Assembly (NCBI GenBank): GCA_943914555.1 | Contig: CALUCM010000011.1 | Location: forward strand, 1 to 49,028 | DNA: 49,028 bases | DNA from: an uncultured Francisella sp. | GTDB lineage: Bacteria; Pseudomonadota; Gammaproteobacteria; Burkholderiales; Neisseriaceae | Reading direction: 5' to 3' | Shown here: piece after piece, positions 17,425 through 25,920 of the stretch | How the letters are laid out: each line of letters begins with the position of its first letter | Numbering within the stretch: the first letter of the stretch is position 1 | The notes under the pieces: model-generated | What the model was told of the DNA's origin: nothing | What the model saw: the letters and a program-made list of their open reading frames with translations, nothing else | Database searches by the model: none | Program-made: the position numbers and the translations under genes

Positions 17425-19466
17425 TGGCAGATACTTTGCTTTTGGAGTTATTGACAGAAGAGCTTCCACCCTGTCGTCTACCTCAGATGAGACAAGCATT
17501 TGCGCAAGCGTTGCTTGAAGGCTTAGAGAGAGAACAATTTATAGTGCAGCGTGATTACCATGAATTTGCTACTCCCAGGCGTTTGGCAATACAAGTTTTT
17601 GGGGTGCGCGAGCAAAGCCCACAAAGAGAACGCATCAAAAAAGGCCCTTCTTATTTTTCTGCTATTAAAGAAGGAAAACCTACTGCTGCTTTAACCGGGT
17701 TTCTTAAGGCCAATCACTTAAGTTTTGAGCAGCTATCTTTGTTGAAATATGATCAGCAGGAGGTTTATGCTTATGTTTTTACTGAAGAAGGAGCTCTTCT
17801 TAAAGATCGTTTACAGGTTATTATGGAGCAGGCAGTTAAAAAAATACCAGTGCATAAGTTGATGCGTTGGGGTGCGCATAGTGGCCAATTTGTTCGACCA
17901 GTGCATCGGGTGACTGCACTATTAGGAAATAAAGTCATTCCTCTTGAGCTGTTTGGTAAGAAATCGGATCGTTATACTGCTGGACACCGATTCCTAGCTA
18001 GTGCAGCATGTGTAGAACTTAAAACAGCTGATGAGTATGAAGAAACTTTATATACGCACAAAGTGGTCGCTGGTTTTGATAAGCGACAACAGGTTATCAA
18101 GGCAGGTTTAGACAGCTATGGCAATTGGATTGGTGATCAAGCTTTGCTAGATGAAGTAACTGCTTTGGTAGAATGGCCTGTGGTGATGCAGGGAACATTC
18201 AAGCAAGATTACCTTAATCTCCCGTCTGAATGTCTTATTTTAACTATGCAAAAGAATCAAAAATACTTTCCGCAATATGATAAAACAGGTAAATTGACAC
18301 ATCAGTTTTTGTTGGTATCCAATGTTGAGACAACAGATAATGTAATTGATGGCAATGAGCGGGTGTTAAGGGCAAGATTGGAGGATGCTGCTTTTTTCTA
18401 TCGAACAGATTTAAATATACGCTTAGAGGACCGTGTCCCGTTATTGAAAAAAGTGATTTATCAACAGAAATTGGGTTCGCAATGGGAACGTATCGAGCGC
18501 TTATGTAAAATAGCGAAAGCTTTTGCACAAGAAGCGGGTTTAAAGGAGGAAGAAATTACTTTAACAGAGAGATCAGCTTTTCTTTGTAAGGCAGATCTCA
18601 CGACGCAGATGGTTGGTGAATTTCCAGAATTGCAAGGGGTGATGGGTAAATATTATGCGCTTGCTGAGGGGGAAGAAAAAGCTGTGGCTTTGGCCATAGA
18701 AGGGCATTATTATCCCAGATTTGCTGGGGATGATTTGCCGCAAAATAATATTGGCAAAATGGTAGCGCTGGCTGACAAATTAGAAATGCTGATGGGTATG
18801 TGGAGTGTAGGGTTTATTCCCAGCGGAGACAAAGACCCCTATGCATTGCGACGAGCGGCTCTTGGTGTCATTCACATATTGGGTGAATTAGATTTAGATT
18901 TGCCTAAGTTACTTTCCATTACCGCTGATTGTTTTGCCCCTGATCAGATTGGGAGGAATATAGTGCAAAAAGTCTATCAGTTTATTTTGGAGCGATTAAA
19001 TATTTATTGGCAAGCGCAATATGCCCAAGAAGTGGTAGCAAGTGCTTTGGCGATGTCCCCTCGTTATTTGCATCGTTTGTCCAAGCTATTGACTGCGATC
19101 GAGGATTTTAGACAATTACCGCAAGCTCATTCGTTGCTAGAGATGAATAAGCGGGTGAGTCATCTTTTGAAAAAGAATACTGTTGGCACAGGAATGGTTA
19201 AAATAGAGGACCTGCAAGAGTCCGCTGAAAAAAAGCTCTGGCAACAATTTTTGGCAGTCAAGGCAGAGAGTGAGCAGGCGCTAGAAAGGGGTGATTATCA
19301 ACAGTCATTGCGCTGCTTGACAAGTTTGAAAGATCATTTGGCGGATTTTTTTGAGCAAGTAATGGTGATGAGTGATAATCCTACAGTACGCGCCAATCGT
19401 TTGCATTTATTAGCGCAGTTACATTACTTGTTTAATCAGGTTTGTGATTTAAGCTATCTCATGTAA
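17424..19466 (+). CDS. glyS: Glycyl-tRNA synthetase beta subunit
   Basis: The 680-residue beta subunit, which contributes tRNA binding and body domains to the tetramer. The N-terminus MADTLLLELLTEELPP and the motifs FATPRRLA, EWPVVMQGTF, LQGVMGKYYALAEGE and GDKDPYALRRAALG identify the family. The start codon overlaps the glyQ stop by one base, so the subunits should be made in step. The C-terminal anticodon-binding-like region is complete and ends only two bases from the 3' end of convergent tsaC. Confidence 0.96.
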   Translation: MADTLLLELLTEELPPCRLPQMRQAFAQALLEGLEREQFIVQRDYHEFATPRRLAIQVFGVREQSPQRERIKKGPSYFSAIKEGKPTAALTGFLKANHLSFEQLSLLKYDQQEVYAYVFTEEGALLKDRLQVIMEQAVKKIPVHKLMRWGAHSGQFVRPVHRVTALLGNKVIPLELFGKKSDRYTAGHRFLASAACVELKTADEYEETLYTHKVVAGFDKRQQVIKAGLDSYGNWIGDQALLDEVTALVEWPVVMQGTFKQDYLNLPSECLILTMQKNQKYFPQYDKTGKLTHQFLLVSNVETTDNVIDGNERVLRARLEDAAFFYRTDLNIRLEDRVPLLKKVIYQQKLGSQWERIERLCKIAKAFAQEAGLKEEEITLTERSAFLCKADLTTQMVGEFPELQGVMGKYYALAEGEEKAVALAIEGHYYPRFAGDDLPQNNIGKMVALADKLEMLMGMWSVGFIPSGDKDPYALRRAALGVIHILGELDLDLPKLLSITADCFAPDQIGRNIVQKVYQFILERLNIYWQAQYAQEVVASALAMSPRYLHRLSKLLTAIEDFRQLPQAHSLLEMNKRVSHLLKKNTVGTGMVKIEDLQESAEKKLWQQFLAVKAESEQALERGDYQQSLRCLTSLKDHLADFFEQVMVMSDNPTVRANRLHLLAQLHYLFNQVCDLSYLM

Positions 19467-19468
19467 CT

Positions 19469-20035
19469 TTAGCGGTACCTTTTGCCGCTATGTAAATCAA
19501 TGACTTGGCTACTGCGGGTATAGCGTCCAATTTGTCCTTTAATCAACAATATTTTTCCAGAGAATCGTCGTGCTGTTTCTCTGCTGGTACGGCAACTTTG
19601 TTGACCTGCACGATTGGCTGAAGTAGAAACTAGGCTACCTCCTGCGGCTTTAGCAATGGCCTGTGCAAGCGGATGATCTGGAATGCGCAGTGCTATCTTT
19701 TGGTGTCCAACACCGCGTAGGGCAGGAGAGATGGTTGTTTTTGTTGGCAGTAGGTAAGTAACAGCAGCGGGCCAATGCACATGCAAATAGTGCCAGTCTT
19801 TTTCAGGCAGATTTTTTATAAAGGCAGAGCAATTTCTTAAACGATAGACAATGACAATCAACCCCTTGTGAGAAGAGCGTTTTTTTAAATTTAATAAACG
19901 GCGAATACCTCGGCTGCAAAAAGGGCTCACTCCCAAACCAAAGCAGGACTCAGTGGGGTAGGCGATGATACCCCCTCTTTTGAGATGGCTTTTTATCCGC
20001 CTTTGCTGCGCTCTGGCTAAGTCAACGTGCACCAT
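19469..20035 (-). CDS. tsaC: Threonylcarbamoyl-AMP synthase TsaC
   Basis: Makes threonylcarbamoyl-AMP from threonine, bicarbonate and ATP for the t6A37 modification of ANN-decoding tRNAs. The 188-residue single-domain Sua5/YrdC protein matches TsaC length, lacking the extra Sua5 domain. Motifs are IAYPTESCFGLG (about 23-34), LKKRSSHKGLIVI, the WPAAVTYLLP stretch, RIPDHPLA and the substrate-site STSANRAG. The reading frame is very rich in basic residues at its N-terminus (RAQQRRIKSHLKRGG). It converges on glyS with almost no gap. Confidence 0.93.
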   Translation of the reverse strand: MVHVDLARAQQRRIKSHLKRGGIIAYPTESCFGLGVSPFCSRGIRRLLNLKKRSSHKGLIVIVYRLRNCSAFIKNLPEKDWHYLHVHWPAAVTYLLPTKTTISPALRGVGHQKIALRIPDHPLAQAIAKAAGGSLVSTSANRAGQQSCRTSRETARRFSGKILLIKGQIGRYTRSSQVIDLHSGKRYR

Positions 20036-20210
20036 AAGAAAGAAAATTTAATCTGTAACTGAATATTCTAATCTAGATTTGTGATCGTTGTAAGCGCCAT
20101 CATAAAGATGCGGAGAGATTTTCTTTATTAAAAACTCATGACAGAATTAAGTCTGCTAGAATAAAGCAAGTAAGAGAGTAAAATTGAGTTGAGTACAAGG
20201 GAAAGAGCAC

Positions 20211-22058
20211 GTGGCAAAAAATCAATGGCCAAAGGCCGTAGTGGGGTTAAGCTGTTGCCTCATCTCAATCGATCTGTTGCAGGCTATAGTATTGCCTGCG
20301 CAGCGCCAGGAAGTGGAAAAACAGGAAAAAGTCTTTGCTAAATATGAAGTGGTATTTCATTTTTATACACTGACCGACCACCAACAAGGTAGCGAAGAGT
20401 TGATGCGATTAGAGCGTTTACTGAGAGAGCATCTATCTATTATCAAAAGCCGCACACAAAGCAATTTGGATGAAGAGCAAGAATATTATTTAAAATTAGA
20501 AGCTCCTGCTGAGATTGAACAAATTTTAGAGACTGAAGGTTATTTTAAAAATCAGATCAAAATTGAGTCGCAATTTAGCAACGCTCACCGACTGTATAAC
20601 ATTACTATTGGGCTCTCTGACCCGACTCGGGTCAAAGACAAACAACTAACTTTGGTGGGTGAAGTCAACTCACGGGCTGATCGACAAAGTTATTACGATA
20701 AAATATATGCGTTTTGGCAATTAGAGCCTTCTGCTATTTTTAAAGAGATTTCCTGGGAGAAAAACAAAAAATCAGCACTTAAAGCCGTGCAATCGCATCG
20801 TTATCCCTTAGCAAAGATAACTCATTCAGCAGCTAATATTGATCCTAAAAAGCATCAAGCGCATTTAGAGCTCACTATTGATAGTGGGCCAACGATATAT
20901 TTTGGTCCCATTCAAGTAATAGGTGCGCAGCGCTATCCAGTGTCAATTGTCAAGCGTTTGACTAATTTTAAGGAGGGAGAGGTTTATGATGCGTATCGAT
21001 TAAAAGATTATCAAAATAATGTGGAACAAGAAGGACATTATAGTGAAGTGATCGTGTTGCCGCTTTTAGATCAGATACACAATAGTCTTGTGCCAGTGCA
21101 AGTGAATGTGCGTGAGCGGCTAAGAAAGGACTTTGCCATTGAATTGAGTGAAGACTCTGAAGATGGATTAGGCGCAGTGATGTCTTATGAACATTATGAT
21201 TTATTTCATCGTGGTTTTTACCTAAGTAACCGGCTTTTTTATAATCGTTATGAGCAAGGTGCAAGTATTGGCTTAAGCCAACCCAAACGCTATAAGAATG
21301 TTTATTGGCAAAACCAAGCAGAATATTTCAAAGGATCTAAAAACGGATTATTCACCCTCTCCTGGTCGGATAATTTTTGGTATGTCTTTGCTGCTAATGC
21401 CAGTGATACGAAATTAGGCTTGCAATACTACAAAGAAAAATTAAAAAATAAGCAGACCCATATTTGGCAGAGCAATCATGTTTTATTAGCAGGATTGAAT
21501 TGGCGCAGCAATCATATTCAGACTTTGTTGCGACCGCAGAGAGGTTATTACATTAATGCCAGTGCTGCAACTACTCTTGATGGGTTAAGTTCTTCTACTA
21601 GTATGCAACGCTACGAGTTATTGGCTGAAGCTTATTTTACACCGTGGCAGCACAGGTATGGAACTTTTTTATTGCGTGGACAAGTTGGCTATATTGCAGC
21701 GCCACATCCCGAACATGTGCCTGATAGCTTGCGTTTTAAATTGGGCGGTCCTGGTTCAGTGAGAGGTTATGCGAGCGATAGCATTGGCATCAATCGCGGT
21801 AATTATGTCCTTGGGGGTAGAGCAAAACTGGCCTTTAACGTGGAGTATCAAGTGCCACTGAATGATAAATTTTCATTGGCCTTCTTTGAAGATGCAGGAG
21901 ATGTTAAAGATCGTTTCAAGGACCTGCATATGAAGTATGGTACGGGAATTGGTCTGCGCTGGTTTAGTATGTTAGCCCCTCTCTCTTTTGATATAGCGTA
22001 CGGACATGATCGCAAAAAATTAGGTTGGCATATTAATTTAGGCACAAGGTTGCAATGA
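20211..22058 (+). CDS. tamA: Translocation and assembly module outer-membrane protein TamA
   Basis: Omp85-family outer-membrane protein that works with TamB in outer-membrane protein assembly and phospholipid transport. The 615-residue product starts at a GTG (20211) and has a probable N-terminal export signal. POTRA-like repeats follow (residues about 40-300, including GPTIYFGPIQVIGAQRYP), then a C-terminal 16-strand barrel region with the Omp85 signature FKLGGPGSVRGYASDSIG, which holds the VRGY barrel-closing motif. The final strand ends GTRLQ rather than in the common aromatic. It overlaps tamB by four bases (ATGA). Confidence 0.92.
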   Translation: MAKNQWPKAVVGLSCCLISIDLLQAIVLPAQRQEVEKQEKVFAKYEVVFHFYTLTDHQQGSEELMRLERLLREHLSIIKSRTQSNLDEEQEYYLKLEAPAEIEQILETEGYFKNQIKIESQFSNAHRLYNITIGLSDPTRVKDKQLTLVGEVNSRADRQSYYDKIYAFWQLEPSAIFKEISWEKNKKSALKAVQSHRYPLAKITHSAANIDPKKHQAHLELTIDSGPTIYFGPIQVIGAQRYPVSIVKRLTNFKEGEVYDAYRLKDYQNNVEQEGHYSEVIVLPLLDQIHNSLVPVQVNVRERLRKDFAIELSEDSEDGLGAVMSYEHYDLFHRGFYLSNRLFYNRYEQGASIGLSQPKRYKNVYWQNQAEYFKGSKNGLFTLSWSDNFWYVFAANASDTKLGLQYYKEKLKNKQTHIWQSNHVLLAGLNWRSNHIQTLLRPQRGYYINASAATTLDGLSSSTSMQRYELLAEAYFTPWQHRYGTFLLRGQVGYIAAPHPEHVPDSLRFKLGGPGSVRGYASDSIGINRGNYVLGGRAKLAFNVEYQVPLNDKFSLAFFEDAGDVKDRFKDLHMKYGTGIGLRWFSMLAPLSFDIAYGHDRKKLGWHINLGTRLQ

Positions 22059-25000
22059 TGAGCTGGCAGGCGATATTAGTAAGTAAAACAACACGCTGGC
22101 TGGCTAGTATCATTGTGCTTGTGGGGTGCTTGCTTTTCATATTAGTCACTGCAAGTGGTTTGCGGTTGACGTTGATGACTGTCCCTAAATTATGGGGACA
22201 ACACATCACGATTGAGAGGGTAACGGGGAGTTTTTATCGCGGTTTTTCTTTGCAAAATGTGCGCTTAGAAAATCGTCATATGCTGTTATATAGTAAGAAA
22301 ATTATCTGGCAATGGGCAAAAAGAACACGTGCTCCTTATCAGCTTGAAGTACAATTGATTGATTTGGGCAATATCACTTATCAAAGCAAAGACAATGTGC
22401 CAGCGAGACCACCAGTTAAGCCTCCTAGCTCGTTACATATTCCTTTTCATTGGCGCATTGATGAGATTCGTTTTGCGGGCATCAAAAATTTGAAAGAGCA
22501 AGGCATGCTATCCCATGGTGGGATGTTTGCGCTTGATTACTATCACGAGCGTTATACATTGACTTTACATTATCTTGATTTGATGTCTTATCTTTATCGT
22601 GGAACAGTAGTGTTATCAGCAAAAGCGCCACTGGATCTTCGGGGGAAAATAGGTGTTTGTGATGTGCGTTTTCCAGCCCAGTGCTATGGATCAGTTCAAA
22701 TCAGCCACAGTTTTGTGCAACCCAATATCGACATTTATATCAAGCATAAAAAGATGCTGGTTAAAGGCAACATGTGGTTTGCTCCATATGCTCCTATCAA
22801 CACACAAAAGTTATTGAGGGTCAATGTCCATGCACAGCATGTCAACCCTCATCAATTTATGGTGGGCTGGCCCAAGGCAGATTTATCTTTTGATGGGAAT
22901 CTTCAAGCCACTAATATTTATCATACCAATGAACTAGCAGGTGTGTTTCGTTTGGTCAATGGTACCCCTGCTTACTATGAGGCGCATGGATTGCCATTAA
23001 GCCAACTAGAGATACATTTTTTGATTAATGAAAATGGTAGTTTTCAACTGATCAATGGCGAATTAAAAACCATTAAAAATGGTTATATGAAAGCCAAGGG
23101 AGAAATTGATCCCGATGGCGCCTTGCATTTGATCGCCGATATGCACTTAGGTTTTATCCACCTTATGAATACTCCCATTGATAATGTATATGAAGGCATG
23201 GGGGTGCTTACCGGGACTTATCGTAATCCTGTTTTAGAACTCAGCGTTAATTCAAAATGGCATAGTTTACAGCTAAAAGCCATACTTGCAACCAAAAGCA
23301 AGTTATTAAAGATCAAAAAAGTGGTGGTTTATAGACATGGCAAAGGTTTTGAGGGTAGCGGTATTTTTCATCTGCAGGATCGTTATGCGTTTGATTTAGC
23401 ATTAAGAGGACACAATTTCGATCCACAGCTTTTATCACCGAGCTACCCTCAAGCAGCCATTAATGGCACGATAAATGTCAAGGGGAATTTATATGAAAAT
23501 ACTCGTATTGACATGGACATTGACCATAGCAATATATCGGGACATCCTTTCTACGCTAAAGGGTTTATTGATTTTTCTCCCAAGAAACTTAATTCAGCCA
23601 ATTTACGATTTCATGTAGGTGATAATATCTTATTATTGAGAGGTCAGTTAAAGGATCAGCATGATCGTTTATTGATCCAAATGCGTATGTTGAATTTACA
23701 ACAACTGGGTTTTGGATTTTCTGGATCAGCTATGACAGAGGGTTATATTCAAGGGACATTGGTACATCCTTTAGTTAAATTAAAGGGAGAATTTCATCAA
23801 GTACGCGTACCCAAAACATTGTCTTTAGATAATCTTAATTTTAATTTAACACTTGCACGGTCACTTGATTCACCTTTAAAAGTGAGCATCCAAGGTCATG
23901 GTTTACATTGGAAGAATTTTCTGGTTAATCGCATTGATACAATGATTAACGGTACGCTCGCCTCGCATAATGGATATATCCAGATTCATGGTAAAAACAT
24001 TTATGGTAAACAGATGGTTTTATTTGCTCAAACCCAAGGTAGATTTGATCAACAAAGACAATGGCGTGGGCAATTACAGAAATTAGTTTTTTCAGGCCCA
24101 CTTGCCTTACAGCTTCAGAGCAAAGTATCTATTTTTGCTAGTAAAGATCTAGTGCATGTGGGAGAAAGTCGTTGGCGCTTTATTGGGGGGCAGATATATC
24201 TTGATCACCTTGCTTGGCGCAAAAAGCAAGGCATTAGTACTAAAGGTAATGCTTCAGGATTGCATTTGGCGGTGTTAAGACAACTAACTCATTCAGAGTC
24301 TTTGCCTTTTGAAGATAATGTTATTTTGCAGGGCGATTGGGATTTTTCTTATAAAGACAATGCTTCAGGTTATATTCACTTTACAAGAAAAGCTGGTGAT
24401 CTTTTCTTTTCCACGCGCAAAACTGCTTTGGGACTAAATCAGTTTGATTGGAATACTCAGCTATTGGGCAAGAATATTTATTCTCAGTTAATCATCAAAA
24501 CACGATTTATTAATGCCCTACTCAATTTAGTGGTGGCGCAGCATTGGGGCAGAAATTTAAGTACTTTACCGTTAAAAGGACAATTACAATTTCGCGCCAA
24601 TAGCATAGAAAATTTCAAATATTTACTACCAGTAGATAAAGATATACAAGGTCAAGTGTACGGTAATGCCAGTATAGGGGGGACGGTTGCTGCACCCACT
24701 TTTCGTGGCCAGATTATTGGCGATAATATTCAGTACCGTGATTATGATTATGCGCTTTATTTACGCAATGGCACTTTGCGTTCTAGACTACAAGATCAGC
24801 GTTGGATCATTGATGAGCTACGCTTTCATGATAAGAAAGGATCTATCTTAATTTCAGGAAGTTTAGGGCGTTTGGATAAGAATGACCATGCCAATTTAGA
24901 TGTTAATTTTGACCATTATTTGTTGATTAACCAGCCTGATCGTCAATTTGTAATTTCTGGACGGTCCAAACTTTTTTTTGAGAGTAATACGCCAACGCTG

Positions 25001-25849
25001 CTGCAGGGTGATCTAATCTTAGATCGAGGGTTTTATCAAAATTTAAAAGACACAATGCCGCAGCTCTCTAACGATGTGCATATCATTGGTGAGCAACAGC
25101 AATTTACTCAAGAAAATAAGAAAGTGATACCGTTACTTGCTGATCTTAACTTAAATCTTAATAGGGCGCTTGTTTTGACCTTACACGATATTAACTTACG
25201 ATTGGGCGGGCAGGTACAAGTAAAAACTTCTGTCAAGCAAGGTGTACGACTTAATGGTAAAGTTATTGCAATAGAGGGCCAGTATCGTGCTTATGGACAA
25301 AATCTTCGTGTAGAACAAGGTTCACTTGTGTTTGATGGAACATCTAGCATCATGGATGCGCCATTACATTTGGTTGCTAAGCGTTATCAATCGCCTGTAG
25401 GTGCTGGCATTGATGTCACCGGTAGCTTAAGAGAGCCGCACGTTCGTTTGATCGCGGATTCGGTGATAAGTGATAGAGAAAAATTGTCCTGGTTAGTCTT
25501 AGGGAGAGAGTCTAAGGGAGAGGATGATGAAAGAGCTTTAACATTAACCATGGCTCTTTGGGCAGCGCAAAAGTTCAATAAAAAGACCGGCCTCATTTTG
25601 GATAATATTGCGTTAAGTTCTAATGAAAAATATGATGCTGCTACTGGAGAAAAAAGTACCAGTCAGCCAGTTGTGACATTGGGCAAGCAATTAAGTCGTC
25701 ATCTTTATATGGGTTATGAAGTAGGAGTACAAGGAGGTTCTCAGGCGATTCGTTTGATTTATTCAATCAGCCAAGCCTTAAGTGTGTTCACACGATTAGG
25801 TAAAAACTCCGGACAGGTTGGCTTGAAATATCACCATCGCTTTGATTAA
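22055..25849 (+). CDS. tamB: Translocation and assembly module inner-membrane protein TamB
   Basis: A 1264-residue AsmA-like protein spanning the periplasm as a long beta-taco that bridges the inner membrane to TamA. It has a single N-terminal membrane anchor (about residues 14-35), a long periplasmic stretch of beta-rich repeats, and the C-terminal DUF490/TamB domain with DAPLHLVAKRY, DVTGSLREPHVRL, LSWLVLGRES and QVGLKYHHRFD. The order tamA-tamB with an ATGA overlap is the conserved arrangement and confirms both assignments. The size is close to the E. coli protein. Confidence 0.93.
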   Translation: MMSWQAILVSKTTRWLASIIVLVGCLLFILVTASGLRLTLMTVPKLWGQHITIERVTGSFYRGFSLQNVRLENRHMLLYSKKIIWQWAKRTRAPYQLEVQLIDLGNITYQSKDNVPARPPVKPPSSLHIPFHWRIDEIRFAGIKNLKEQGMLSHGGMFALDYYHERYTLTLHYLDLMSYLYRGTVVLSAKAPLDLRGKIGVCDVRFPAQCYGSVQISHSFVQPNIDIYIKHKKMLVKGNMWFAPYAPINTQKLLRVNVHAQHVNPHQFMVGWPKADLSFDGNLQATNIYHTNELAGVFRLVNGTPAYYEAHGLPLSQLEIHFLINENGSFQLINGELKTIKNGYMKAKGEIDPDGALHLIADMHLGFIHLMNTPIDNVYEGMGVLTGTYRNPVLELSVNSKWHSLQLKAILATKSKLLKIKKVVVYRHGKGFEGSGIFHLQDRYAFDLALRGHNFDPQLLSPSYPQAAINGTINVKGNLYENTRIDMDIDHSNISGHPFYAKGFIDFSPKKLNSANLRFHVGDNILLLRGQLKDQHDRLLIQMRMLNLQQLGFGFSGSAMTEGYIQGTLVHPLVKLKGEFHQVRVPKTLSLDNLNFNLTLARSLDSPLKVSIQGHGLHWKNFLVNRIDTMINGTLASHNGYIQIHGKNIYGKQMVLFAQTQGRFDQQRQWRGQLQKLVFSGPLALQLQSKVSIFASKDLVHVGESRWRFIGGQIYLDHLAWRKKQGISTKGNASGLHLAVLRQLTHSESLPFEDNVILQGDWDFSYKDNASGYIHFTRKAGDLFFSTRKTALGLNQFDWNTQLLGKNIYSQLIIKTRFINALLNLVVAQHWGRNLSTLPLKGQLQFRANSIENFKYLLPVDKDIQGQVYGNASIGGTVAAPTFRGQIIGDNIQYRDYDYALYLRNGTLRSRLQDQRWIIDELRFHDKKGSILISGSLGRLDKNDHANLDVNFDHYLLINQPDRQFVISGRSKLFFESNTPTLLQGDLILDRGFYQNLKDTMPQLSNDVHIIGEQQQFTQENKKVIPLLADLNLNLNRALVLTLHDINLRLGGQVQVKTSVKQGVRLNGKVIAIEGQYRAYGQNLRVEQGSLVFDGTSSIMDAPLHLVAKRYQSPVGAGIDVTGSLREPHVRLIADSVISDREKLSWLVLGRESKGEDDERALTLTMALWAAQKFNKKTGLILDNIALSSNEKYDAATGEKSTSQPVVTLGKQLSRHLYMGYEVGVQGGSQAIRLIYSISQALSVFTRLGKNSGQVGLKYHHRFD

Positions 25850-25920
25850 GTGTTAATTATCTTGCTTGCACAGAGAAGGTGAGCGTCTTACAATGCGCAA
25901 CTTGATGATGGAGAAAAACA

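Noticed and set aside
19470..19490. TAGCGG/CCGCTA hairpin considered as a bidirectional terminator of glyS and tsaC.
   Set aside because: It lies inside the tsaC coding end and has no T-run on either strand.
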